DNA from: Gracilaria caudata
Lineage: Eukaryota > Rhodophyta > Florideophyceae > Gracilariales > Gracilariaceae
DNA: 21,628 bases
Direction: 5' to 3'
NCBI GenBank assembly: GCA_030374735.1
Contig: JASCIV010000390.1
Coordinates: 1-21,628 of the forward strand
How positions within the stretch are numbered: position 1 is the first letter of the stretch; each line of letters opens with the position of its first letter. The position numbers and the translations under genes are program-made. Below the pieces are notes generated by a model. The model had not been told where the DNA came from and made no database searches. It was given only the letters and a program-made list of their open reading frames with translations. This document shows, in pieces, positions 7,301 to 15,373 of the stretch.

Positions 7301-7920
7301 CGTTGTATTTCAGCAATTACGCGATCGCGTTCCCCTTGCAATATACGTTGTTGAAACACTGATATTGTGGCGGTTTCAAGCTCGTTCTCAATATCTCTCA
7401 CAATGGTCTGTTTTTCAATGATGAGAGCATTGAGATATTCTTTCTCCTTCTTGGCGACAGGGTCTGAGATACGAACCATAACACTACCCGTTCCAATCTC
7501 ATAAGGTCTGCCGACCATTTCTTGAGAAAACGCATAGAACTTCTCACGCATTGAGCTGTTTCGAACGATTGATAACTGTCGTACCGCAATTTCATTTGAT
7601 TTAGATCTCCGCACGCGTTCGGACAGCGAACGAAGTTTAACGCCGCCGAAATCAGCTTCTAAGAAAAGAAGTTCACCAGTTGCAGGATGTCGTATAACGA
7701 GCCCAACATGGTCCCATTGCGAATTTGAAAAAAGTTTAGACACCTTGCAAAGAACGGCGCCTGCTAGTGGCATGGACGTACACCGCCGGTTAAACAGAAC
7801 GATGTCCCCGGAATCCAGACCATGCGGAAGCTGAACATCGCTGGCAGTTGGCTTGGACGTTTCTTCAGTTTGCGAGTGTGGCGGTTCGGCGAAGTGCGTT
7901 TCAGTAGAAGTTTGACTCAT
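4357..7920 (-). CDS. Chimeric SLC25 mitochondrial carrier with C92-like, PKA-R-like CNB x2 and Aralar-like EF-hand modules
   Basis: The frame is intronless, 1187 aa from the first ATG (7918-7920); the frame stays open to 7962 but only from a TTG. Residues about 35-270 are a permuted papain-like (YiiX/C92) domain with His71 in WDHVG, Glu88 and Cys246 in FCSELVAAAY; 154-214 is a Lys/Glu-rich coiled-coil insertion. RRKS (311-314) precedes two cyclic-nucleotide-binding domains. CNB-A (354-446) has FGL and SRVAT in place of FGE and PRAAT; CNB-B (473-591) has intact FGELSLM and PRAAT (564-568). Residues 597-792 resemble the EF-hand block of aspartate/glutamate carriers, with loop DQSNTGFISLDD at 716-727. 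Residues 860-1166 are a complete SLC25 carrier with signatures PLERVK (880), PFDFVR (996) and PIDTCR (1096). Adenine-nucleotide/CoA-type carriers are closest by eye; the substrate is unassigned. The expected location is the mitochondrial inner membrane. Confidence 0.88.
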   Translation of the reverse strand: MSQTSTETHFAEPPHSQTEETSKPTASDVQLPHGLDSGDIVLFNRRCTSMPLAGAVLCKVSKLFSNSQWDHVGLVIRHPATGELLFLEADFGGVKLRSLSERVRRSKSNEIAVRQLSIVRNSSMREKFYAFSQEMVGRPYEIGTGSVMVRISDPVAKKEKEYLNALIIEKQTIVRDIENELETATISVFQQRILQGERDRVIAEIQRLKKRLDPEFEPGSPVEEAHSLAEPQVSSKYKGDLSRVFCSELVAAAYQRADLIGSYPPPFYYSPKDFSSEDANIPGVMLLNNVKLSQEKYLRRSARAARDIVNRRKSFGNVYDGEKPSREHRSLIRDAIKRTPLYSQVPDEYKRNQLMKSFRARVVEPGDVVFEQGDYGDKFYIVANGEIERWHSRGEQPPILLSTLGARTSFGLTGFSFNNVSRVATLRAKQKTLLWELDRPTFERFKDASSDAQSIISAADRRLLRRQLQEHFLFKRLDKIGPNELEPFFLVKFRAGENVFEQEDTGDNMYIIKSGELERHTRNPKARRIGQNNTEVVDDDQGSLVKTLNAGQSFGELSLMYNAPRAATIRARTDSECWAISAAAYHRLNLGGGNQYLRTVFKKIASVEKDGEPYMTKDDLLRFIGVHAFPEQDRERLSALLVSLIASNRAKDPIASRSRKNDHTFYASGGQQEIGGSPSDHEEESDILLSFWEFCRFDIVINNPDADMEVAFRKSDQSNTGFISLDDMEELLHEYDEYDPVAQQMLSGENPMLRNVFGRHGTRTLSMKDFNGISKDILPPLFRADIQTIRDHFLNADAIGSVANSEKDVEDLPFLETYAAPTLLGSKFVGTKALPASTRSSLETQSLYAPNAPNWLTNVKWSDWLTLCLTGIVSRTAVAPLERVKMLMQTGNRVQYSGGWIASMRQMIAEDSSIRRALFRQNGANILRTVPSTIIQTALVTRLASSPDVANWLASPNSGFDDNSPSIAIGKGSNRTIVALFAGGVAGMVSQTSTYPFDFVRARLAMQREGFEPYRGPFHGINEAMRMEGVRSIYRGLFPTLVGSFAFTGITLAVYETCLLPILPRRNSDTTNSPTPGGLVAAGILTNMTSQLATYPIDTCRRRMQVAGFDARSGSQSTTFFNAWKEIGSQMGWRGYFRGVLPNLFKIAPSTAVSLLVYERLRPRIDAAEGRVGKFLSQSSPHVRTSS
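6979..6990 (-). other. RRKS site preceding the tandem CNB domains
   Basis: Codons CGA CGC AAG TCT encode Arg-Arg-Lys-Ser at residues 311-314 of the carrier fusion, followed by Phe. In PKA regulatory subunits an RRx(S/A/G) inhibitor site occupies the same position, a few tens of residues before CNB-A. A function as inhibitor or PKA phosphosite is inferred. Confidence 0.55.
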
Positions 7921-8042
7921 TGCGTGTACATGGAGCGCAGAAGTTAGCAGCGAAGATGTCAAGAGGCTCTTAAGCAGAGGAGAACTGGCAGAGGGACGGT
8001 TGCGAAGTAGTAGGTTAGCTTATTGCGTGTTGGCCTTTCGAC

Positions 8043-8118
8043 CAATTCGGCTACGACGATGACGGGGGCGCCGCAAGCTGCAATTCGGCTACGACGATGT
8101 CGGGGGCGGCGCAAGCTG
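8043..8118. repeat. 38-bp tandem duplication
   Basis: Two adjacent 38-bp units, 8043-8080 and 8081-8118, match at 36 of 38 positions. Both begin CAATTCGGCTACGACGATG and end GCAAGCTG. The unit lies 120-200 bp upstream of the carrier ATG. The first unit includes part of a CCAAT box (8042-8046); the second does not. Confidence 0.9.
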
Positions 8119-9140
8119 CAAGATGGGCTGAAATTGCACACAAGATACGTCAGAAAGCCACCGACGTGGTTTGCCAAAAAATTTGGGCTTTTCTGCAGGT
8201 TTTTTGATTGGAGGCGCGCGTTCCGTTGGGGACTGTCCTGGCGAGGTATGAGCGAATGGCTGCGTAGTCTCCCTTGGACCGGCGCGACAGCGTAGCACTG
8301 GAGTCACAGATACTTCCAGGGACGTTTTTCGCAATTGCGCCTCAAAGCGTTGCGGCGGAAGCAACTTCTCGCATTTTGTGGTAACAGATATTATCTTCAA
8401 CAGAAGCAGTCCTTACCTTCAAGCAAACTTCCCGCCACTAGGATCTCATCGACTGCTGTAAATAGGTACAAAGGGTTGCGACATATGCTTAGAAAAGTTC
8501 ACAGTTCTTCTCGTAGGACGGTTTCGTGGAGGACTGCTTGATTTTTCTCTTCAGCCTCGCCTTTGAGCGTTGATCAGCCAACGAGCCTCAGCAATGAATA
8601 AAGATCGCCGTATCCATGAGGACAGGAAAAGGCTCGAAAGTTGCTGCAAGAGCGATGGAAAGGTGCTCTTCACATTGGAACTGCAACGTATCTCGATAGT
8701 GGAACATGAGCACCAAATATACGCGTCTTTGGCGTAGTTAGGGCGCATTGGTGTTTACCCATACATGATCCACAGCAAGCTTGTTCAAACACAGGTATTA
8801 ACTACGTGTGTTGATCTTGAAACAACAAAGAAGCGTAATCATGTTGGTGAGTCGTGTGTTCCACTGCGTAGTATTCATATAACCGCCGACTCTATTTACT
8901 TTCAGAATGCATCAATATCTCTCACCACTTCCCACCACAACAGCAAGACAGCAAACAGCAGCGCTCCCTCTCACGCGACCCGAACAGCTTCATCGTCCGG
9001 TGGCGGTCACGGCCTCGTCAGCAAATCCACTTGGCAGCTGCCGCACCAGCCGACGGTCCACAGCGGGCTGCAGACGTGTGTCAGCGCCGGTGCAGTGCAC
9101 CCGTCCGGATCACACTGTGTTGTGGTTTCCACGATTTGAT

Positions 9141-9167
9141 TTTCGCGCCGATCGCAAATCGATTTGC
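9141..9167. promoter_or_regulatory. E2F-like site next to a 14-bp palindrome
   Basis: TTTCGCGCC at 9141-9149 fits the E2F/DP consensus TTTSGCGC. Four bases later, GCAAATCGATTTGC (9154-9167) is a perfect palindrome. Both lie about 440 bp before the 14-3-3 ATG. Motifs are seen directly; binding is inferred. Confidence 0.35.
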
Positions 9168-9599
9168 TCCCTTTTTTTCATTCTTCTGCCTCCATTTTTC
9201 ATCGGTGTGTCGTCGTTTGGTCGCTGCCCTCCCTCTACTGTCTGCCTAGATACTTCGATTCGACCCCTGCCCTCTCCATCTCCCCGTCTCTTCCCCGTCT
9301 TCGTCGTGCTCTGCTTCTTCGTTTCAAAGGTTAGTTCTTCCAATTCATACTAGCTTTCATTCGCATATCTTCTTTTTACCGTCTGTGTATCGCCGTACCC
9401 ATTTTGTCGCCTATTTTCTCGCCGATCCGCCCTTGCGCTGGTTTTGTCCGTGTTGCATATCTGACCTTTAGAACTCCACGTGTTTCGTTGCGATCTCTCT
9501 TCTTCGCTGTGATCTTTTCGTTTCCCATTGTCGCCTTAGTGCCATCAATAAGCGACCGTTCGTCTTGCTTCGTTTCGTTCGTCTGCGCTTACTGTCATA

Positions 9600-10555
9600 A
9601 TGGAACCAGTTGAGGCCCCTGCTGCCGCCTTAGAACAGACCGACAAGGAGAAAGCTGTCTACCTCGCAAAACTTGCCGAGCAAGCTGAGCGCTATGACGG
9701 TAAGTGGACTTCTTATCCTGCCAATCATACCGCGCATCTCGGTCCCCACTGCGCAAGTACATCTCGAACTCCACCATGCTGACCATAAGTCAATCAATAT
9801 CGTCATCACCACTGCGCCAAACGCTTTCCTGACGCTCCACTTCCTTCGGCCCCTATTATGCAGAAATGGTCAAGGAAATGCGCAATGTCGCTCAGATGAT
9901 GGAAGGCGAACTAACCGTCGAAGAAAGAAATCTCCTCTCCGTGGCCTACAAGAACGTCATCGGCGCCCGAAGAGCGAGTTGGCGTATCATTTCCTCTATC
10001 GAACAAAAGGAGGAGAACAAAGGGAATACTGTTCAGGTCGAGATCACCAAGGAATATCGTTCCAAGATCGAAGCAGAGCTCAACAATATCTGTCAGGAAA
10101 TTCTCAGTATCCTTGATTCCCACCTTATCCCTAGTGCACTCAATGATGAGTCAAAGGTATTCTACTTCAAGATGAAGGGCGATTACCATCGTTACCTTGC
10201 CGAGTTCTCTGACGAAGCTCAGCGCAGCGATGCTTCTCAAAAATCTCTAGAGGCATATCAGGAGGCAACTACTCATGCCAAGAATGGTCTTCCTCCTACA
10301 CATCCCATCCGCCTGGGTCTAGCGCTCAACTTTTCTGTGTTCTACTACGAAATATTTAACAGTCCAGACGATGCTTGTGAATTAGCCAAGACCGCCTTTG
10401 ATGAAGCTATTGCTGAGTTGGATACGCTCAACGAAGAGTCATACAAGGATTCCACGTTGATCATGCAACTTCTTCGCGATAATCTCACCTTGTGGAAGAC
10501 TGACCAGGATAACGACGAAGAGCTTGGCGATGAGAACCCAGATGCCAAGGAGTAA
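9600..10555 (+). CDS. 14-3-3 protein, two exons
   Basis: The gene is join(9600..9699, 9864..10555), giving 263 aa. 14-3-3 proteins are dimeric cytosolic adaptors that bind phosphoserine/threonine motifs. The first family signature is RNLLSVAYKNV (55-65) and the second begins YKDSTLIMQLLRDNLTLW (227-244). The phosphopeptide-binding residues correspond to Lys63, Arg70, Arg143 and Tyr144. The C-terminal tail is short and acidic (DQDNDEELGDENPDAKE). The N-terminus has about 13 extra residues (MEPVEAPAAALEQ) compared with animal zeta. The splice after the first base of codon 34 restores the conserved AERYDEMVKEM across the junction, which fixes the intron. The ATG at 9600 has A at -3 and G at +4. 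It converges on the VPS39-like gene. Identity is certain; isoform and partners are not assignable. Confidence 0.97.
9700..9863 (+). other. Intron of the 14-3-3 gene (164 nt)
   Basis: Donor GTAAGT follows GACG; acceptor ATGCAG. It is phase 1 and falls in the first helix of 14-3-3. Removing it joins G and AA into a glutamate codon and restores the conserved helix. Confidence 0.95.
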
Positions 10556-11012
10556 GCGTGAATCATCTCATTAACTGTCGTATGGAAAGCAACTCTTTGC
10601 ATTCGATACTACTAGATGCTTTGGGGTGACTCACACCAAGTTTGTCGCACGGGAAGCAATGTAGTGCTGTCATCAGTGCTTTGCAAGGTACATGAATTGC
10701 CGACGCTTCGCATCAGCCATATTTCGAATGCGTGCATTGGCGTGTGCTCTCCGTGCGATTGTCTACGGGCATTTTCGATGAAGCGAATCAAGCGTACTAT
10801 ATCGCTTGACAGCATAGCGAACATAAAGGAAGAACATCTCGTATTTTCGTGCTTCAGCAAAGAGTGGTTACGCCCTTGTTCTACTTCCCCTCTTGTCTCA
10901 GCGACGATGAAAAGAGTGTGCCATCGAAATACGAATCGCTCGCATGGTGAGCATTACATTAACGCTTTTTCGCCTTCTTGAACATTCGGTATGGTGTTAA
11001 GGTTGTGCTGTT
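10556..11012. other. Convergent 3' region between 14-3-3 and VPS39-like genes
   Basis: This 457-bp gap holds the two 3' ends. Open frames of about 80-120 codons exist on both strands, but none resembles a known family and none has a promoter region of its own. No clear AATAAA signal was noticed. Confidence 0.4.
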
Positions 11013-13928
11013 TTACTGTGGGATGTCCACTTCCTGACTGTCTCGACTAATGTGACATGCGTAATGAGCTACAGAGCCATCTGGATATGCGACAAAGACA
11101 TGTGTCCCGATTCTTCTTGTGCACAAGGTACACGCCCTATCATGTCCAATCACTACAACTCGTCGTCTTCGCGTCAAAACTTCCTCTCGCATTCGACGTA
11201 CCTCACTCTTTTTCATGGCCCTCACCATCTCGCTTAGGCGATGGCGCTCATTACCTGACACTAGAGCTGCTTCCAGAAACGGAAACATCTCAGACAACGT
11301 GAGAGACTCGTCAGAACAACGTCCGTCCAGTAGCAGTTTTTCGATCTCAAGACTGCCTGCACTGCATTCGAGAACATTGCTAGCGTCCTTGATGCGCATT
11401 ACTCTGCCTTGTGCTGAGACACGAAGGTAAGCTGCAACCAATGACTCCACGGCAGTGGCTCGGTCTGAACCTGGTGACATGCGCACCAATCTCGTGAGGG
11501 CTTCTTGTGGCGCCAAGTTTTCTTCCGCGGCTAATTCATCAGCGGCAGCTTCATGGCGCCCTTGCCTTCCAAGAAGATATGCCAACTCTTCACGAAGCCC
11601 GAGTGCCTTATATTCAGGTTTTTGTAGTGCTTGCAGTAGTGTGTACGAATGATACGTAGTTTCGGGACGGTACAAGATTTTTGTTCCGAAGGTTGACCTG
11701 AGACTCTCAAACACCTCGTCTTTTGAGGTGGAGTTTGCTTTTGCCATCGCAGCGAGAAGCGCCAACGCGATGACATCAGCTGAGAACATTTCCCTGTGTT
11801 CAAAATCGTTTGCGTCGGCTTCGGTGATGCTCTCGCTAGAATCATTCAAAACTAACTCGCACACTTCGTCAACGACCTCCATCAGTAGGTCGTCTGCCTC
11901 TTCGACAAGAACCTCAAAGGTTTTACCGAGAAGATCATCCGAATCTTTTACTTGTCGGACAAGCTTCTGGATCAGAGTTTGTAGTTTCTCACGACCTTGG
12001 GCTTCGTTGTGAGCTTCACACGCGAGCCATCGTAAATGAGTAAAATAGACGTCAGGATTGTCACTGGGTCGCATACTGGTTGAAAGATAGCTACTCACGC
12101 CGTTGAAGCTGTTAGCCATTTCCGAGTTTTCCAGTAACGTAAGGGCTTTTTCGTGAACAAAGAGTGAGGTATAAAGCGCAACAAGAGCCTCAACTTGTTC
12201 CTCTTGACGTAGAATACTTTCCTTCCCGGTGATCAAGCTCTCACCTACCGATAAGGGAATTCCATGCTTCGACTGTAGCAAAGACCGAATTCTAGAAGCC
12301 GACACATCAGCACGGCACAAAGTCTCCAATACGTCTACATCAGCTTTGCTCGGGCGCATTATCTGCCGACGCAATCTGAACAAGAAGTCAGCCCACATCG
12401 TTGCAATTACGTCATCCGACTGCCAAGTACTGTCCGAATCTCCTCGCAGCTCTACTGCTTCAGATATGAGTTCAGGGTCGTTCCCTTCACGCTTAATGAC
12501 CATGTTGACAACGTTCTGCATGTGATAGATCGCTGCATCATGCCAGTCTTGTGATCTAGCTTCGACAGCCAAACGACGACGAAGGCTCAGCATGCGATCT
12601 ACGTCTTCAGTTGGAACAAGGGCCAAAGCTAGGCGTAGCTCATTCTCTGCCTCCTTCTCTTCAATCAACGTTTCGAGGTCATTGACGAGCTCCACGGCTA
12701 CGATTCGACCACTTGGCCAAAAGACTACAGCGAGATTTCGACCGTACCGACAGATCAGCAGTTTTGCTCCTTGCTCCGTATTCTTTTTTGGATCCTCGTT
12801 GTCTTCAAAAAGCTTCGCTTGTTCCATAACCCCTTGAACGGATCCGTTTGCTGCGAATGCCATGACCTCGTTATTCACAGATATCGATAACACGAACGGA
12901 GATGAAAAAATCGTACTTTGAGGGGGCTTCTCTGCTCTCTTGGCCAGTGCTTCATCTAAAACAGTTCGATTAGTTACACCTGTTGCGACGGATGCGAGCG
13001 AAGACATGGAAGCGCTTCGCTCCTTCCCTCGATGCATCTGGGACAAGCTTTCTTCCTTATTGCTCAAAGAGGCAATAGATTCTGAAATCTCCATACCGCT
13101 TCTGCTCTTGAAAACATTTTCCATTTCTTCCAGTTTCTCACCAAATGAAGAATACGTGACCAGCTCTTGATCAACTGTGAGTAACCATCTGTTTTCGGGA
13201 AGGGCAAAAGCTACAGGTGACTCGCCTACTGCGGATAAGCCTCGCCTCCAGAAAAACCCTCCTATCAAAGACAGTACTGCAGCTCCCCCATCTGCAGCAG
13301 TAGACTGTCGCTTCTGACTCTCGGTACGGTTCACAGTTGCTGCAACTGCCAAGACTCCACCTCTTGATACTCTTAGGAGATGATGAATTGAGGAAGTGGA
13401 TACTACAATGGTCATCTCAGAGAAGGAAACTGCGACAATGCGTTCTGGCAGTACATACTCGCCCAAGACAGTGACCTTTTCGCGAACGGGATTAATATCA
13501 AGAAGGAAAACAGTGGCTTCTTTCGCTACTGCAACGCGAAACGACTCCACGACAAGATCCGACCCAAGACTGTCCACTGAGAACACATGGGCGGTGTTCG
13601 ACATCGCTTGCAACTCATCTGCCAGCTCGCCTTCAACTTTTTCGAGACTTGGGAACGAATGCAGACGCAACCCCACGCCATTGATGAGAGCCAATACAAG
13701 AGCCTTCTGCTCTGGAAGAGAGTTCGAAGCAAAAGTTGCGTACCGCACACAAGCGATCTCACGCGCAATTGCTTCTGTGCTGATTCTCTGCTCTTCCCCG
13801 CACACGAGCTCGGGGGCATCGGTAGCCGCGATTATACAACCCGTATCCGGGACCGTTGTCGCGCATAGAACTCGTGCGCCTCGACAATCAATGTCCGGAA
13901 GTGGGCGGCATCGAATTAAAGAAGCCAT
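11013..13928 (-). CDS. VPS39: VPS39/Vam6/TGFBRAP1-like HOPS/CORVET tethering subunit
   Basis: The frame is intronless, 971 aa, similar in size to VPS39 (about 880 aa) and TGFBRAP1 (about 860 aa). Residues 1 to about 420 are beta-rich and sit where the citron-homology (CNH) propeller lies in this family. The rest is helical, as in clathrin-repeat solenoids. The decisive part is the C-terminus: an RRRR stretch after REEVLT, then CTLC (Cys933, Cys936), RRIGTHVFVAYPDGSVAHYAC with His955 and Cys958, which matches the Vps39-type zinc-binding module. In HOPS, Vps39 binds Rab7/Ypt7 and tethers late endosomes to vacuoles; TGFBRAP1/Vps3 is the CORVET counterpart, and sequence alone does not separate the two. 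A Ser-rich linker (275-315) interrupts the propeller region. It starts at ATG 13926-13928, with G at -3 and +4. VPS16 lies on the same strand upstream beyond NAA10. Confidence 0.85.
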   Translation of the reverse strand: MASLIRCRPLPDIDCRGARVLCATTVPDTGCIIAATDAPELVCGEEQRISTEAIAREIACVRYATFASNSLPEQKALVLALINGVGLRLHSFPSLEKVEGELADELQAMSNTAHVFSVDSLGSDLVVESFRVAVAKEATVFLLDINPVREKVTVLGEYVLPERIVAVSFSEMTIVVSTSSIHHLLRVSRGGVLAVAATVNRTESQKRQSTAADGGAAVLSLIGGFFWRRGLSAVGESPVAFALPENRWLLTVDQELVTYSSFGEKLEEMENVFKSRSGMEISESIASLSNKEESLSQMHRGKERSASMSSLASVATGVTNRTVLDEALAKRAEKPPQSTIFSSPFVLSISVNNEVMAFAANGSVQGVMEQAKLFEDNEDPKKNTEQGAKLLICRYGRNLAVVFWPSGRIVAVELVNDLETLIEEKEAENELRLALALVPTEDVDRMLSLRRRLAVEARSQDWHDAAIYHMQNVVNMVIKREGNDPELISEAVELRGDSDSTWQSDDVIATMWADFLFRLRRQIMRPSKADVDVLETLCRADVSASRIRSLLQSKHGIPLSVGESLITGKESILRQEEQVEALVALYTSLFVHEKALTLLENSEMANSFNGVSSYLSTSMRPSDNPDVYFTHLRWLACEAHNEAQGREKLQTLIQKLVRQVKDSDDLLGKTFEVLVEEADDLLMEVVDEVCELVLNDSSESITEADANDFEHREMFSADVIALALLAAMAKANSTSKDEVFESLRSTFGTKILYRPETTYHSYTLLQALQKPEYKALGLREELAYLLGRQGRHEAAADELAAEENLAPQEALTRLVRMSPGSDRATAVESLVAAYLRVSAQGRVMRIKDASNVLECSAGSLEIEKLLLDGRCSDESLTLSEMFPFLEAALVSGNERHRLSEMVRAMKKSEVRRMREEVLTRRRRVVVIGHDRACTLCTRRIGTHVFVAYPDGSVAHYACHISRDSQEVDIPQ

Positions 13929-14457
13929 TGCCGAATGGCTTGGGACGCAGGTGAGCTACGGCGAAGGGTTGGGTCGTCAGCAACGATCAAGTTGGAGATT
14001 CCTGCGATACTATGCGTTCTCGAGACTCGAAGCACATGGCTGTGTCGTACGAAGCGCACGGAACCCTCTTCAATGACAGGCAAACAAACTTCTCGACGCA
14101 GGGGTTGGCGGTGTGGGCCCCGCCGAACGCAGCCAGCGTTATCCAGCGCGTTAAGATGAGTGGATTCCTCATGCCACTTTGGGCGGCTTGATGGCGTTGT
14201 CCACCTGGAGGACTTCCGAGAATGGAAACTGTAAGAGACGAAGACCAACGAACTGTAAGGAGCGCTCGATGAATAAGTCTCCCTCTCTGCAAACGCCCCA
14301 TTCTCTCTTCGACTGACTCGACCCCTCTCCAAGACCAGACATCACCCCGACTGCAGACGGTTTCACTAGGTGATCATCCCCGTCCCCAAAAACTCTTTGT
14401 TCACAGGGAACGACGGCCTCGAATTGCAACCCGGAAGCCATATTCAACGCGAAGAAT
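13929..14457. promoter_or_regulatory. Divergent promoter region between VPS39-like and NAA10 genes
   Basis: This 529-bp gap separates the VPS39-like gene (leftwards) and NAA10 (rightwards). Frames of up to 138 codons cross it on the minus strand, but they are Arg/Ser-rich and match nothing. I see no distinctive repeat or CCAAT box. Confidence 0.4.
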
Positions 14458-15089
14458 ATGGTGAACATTCGTCAAGCAGTTGTACGTAATTGTCCCCCAT
14501 GACAATCATCGTTCCGCATTGAACAGCTCTAACTCTCCAAAATTTCTGTCCCCAGCCCGAAGATCTTCTTGCTATTCAAGCATGCAATTTAGCATGTCTG
14601 CCAGAGAACTACCAAATGAAATACTACTTTTACCACATTCTGTCCTGGCCACAACTCATGTTCGTAGCTGAAGATGCCAAAGGCCGCATAGTTGGCTACG
14701 TGCTTTCAAAGATGGAGGAAGAATCTTCAGTAGTGCATGGACATATCACTTCTCTAGCTGTCTTGCGTCCCTACCGAAAAATGGGTCTCGCGAAGCGACT
14801 CATGCAATGCGCTCATGCAGCCATGAAAGAAACATTCGAAGCGGAATATGCTAGTCTTCATGTGCGGAAGAGTAACGAGGCCGCAAAGCATTTATATATC
14901 AAAACCTTGGGATATGAAATCCACGATGTTGAAGCCAAATACTACGCTGACGCCGAGGATGCATATGACATGAGGTGCTATATGAACAAGGGTGAATCGA
15001 AGTCGAACAAATGTGAAGAAAGATTGCCAGCTACTCGCCAACCAGCCACATGCTGTGGAGGCGTCTGTCGGAAATCTGATCAGGCATGA
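14458..15089 (+). CDS. NAA10: NAA10 (ARD1), NatA N-alpha-acetyltransferase catalytic subunit, two exons
   Basis: The gene is join(14458..14481, 14556..15089), giving 185 aa. The GNAT-fold enzyme acetylates N-termini of nascent proteins on the ribosome, with NAA15 as partner. Exon 1 encodes only MVNIRQAV; exon 2 continues with PEDLLAIQ and LPENYQMKYYFYHILSWPQL, an almost exact family match. Glu25 corresponds to the catalytic-region Glu24 of human NAA10. The acetyl-CoA loop is RKMGLA (82-87), in the same numbering as human RRLGLA. VSLHVRKSN-type and EAKYYADAEDAY segments follow. The tail after residue 150 is short, Lys/Cys-rich and unconserved; human NAA10 is 235 aa, so the disordered tail is reduced. 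The gene is divergent from the VPS39-like gene and convergent with VPS16. Confidence 0.95.
14482..14555 (+). other. Intron of NAA10 (74 nt)
   Basis: Donor GTACGT, acceptor CCCCAG, with CTAAC at about 14529-14533 as a possible branch point. Phase 0, after codon 8. It removes in-frame stops and restores the MVNIRxAxPEDL start typical of NAA10. Confidence 0.92.
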
Positions 15090-15373
15090 GCCACAGAATT
15101 CTTGGCCTTCCAGTAGCTTAGCACTAAAAAGCTACTGCCCACAATAAGAAAAAACTGGCGAATCTTCTCCTCCGATCTCTCAAGCACAAAGTTAGTCCAA
15201 TTGCATGTGGCTAAAGATGTTTTTGTGCGCCTGTGTAACCGAATATCTAAACTCATGAACTTTGTATATGTGCAAGTTTGTGTGTCTTTCATTTCTATTT
15301 CTACCCGAAGAAAGTGAGGCACTTTGGCGATCAAATGTGGAGTACCGCAGATTTCGATGCCAACTAATGTGTA
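15090..15373. other. Convergent 3' region between NAA10 and VPS16
   Basis: This 284-bp gap between two tail-to-tail genes shows no gene and no repeat. Confidence 0.4.

Larger units (their letters stand above)
7921..9599. promoter_or_regulatory. Long divergent region between the carrier and 14-3-3 genes
   Basis: No credible gene is seen in about 1.7 kb. It holds a 38-bp tandem duplication (8043-8118), CCAAT-type boxes (CCAAT at 8042-8046; ATTGG at 8207-8211, minus orientation facing the carrier), an E2F-like TTTCGCGCC (9141-9149) and a perfect 14-bp palindrome (9154-9167). From about 9160 to 9599 the plus strand is strongly pyrimidine-rich and probably forms the 14-3-3 promoter and 5' leader. 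Frames of 60-148 codons here are Ser/His/Pro-rich and show no family. Confidence 0.45.

Noticed and set aside
7921..7962. Fourteen extra N-terminal codons on the carrier fusion
   Set aside because: The extension begins with TTG and has no ATG; the first ATG is at 7918-7920 with G at -3.
8765..9353. Overlapping 124- and 148-codon plus-strand frames upstream of 14-3-3
   Set aside because: Ser/His/Pro-rich, with no family match and no splice link to the 14-3-3 ATG; more likely leader or promoter.
10616..10981. 121-codon plus-strand frame and an open basic minus-strand stretch ending at 10672
   Set aside because: They sit in the convergent 3' gap. The minus stretch looks coding-like in composition (ARRAHANARIRNMADAKRR) but has internal stops, no clear splice sites and no room for a promoter after the VPS39-like gene.
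13396..14076. 226-codon plus-strand frame
   Set aside because: It lies antisense to the 5' part of the VPS39-like gene, is Ser/Thr/Arg-rich, and has no family features; a shadow frame.
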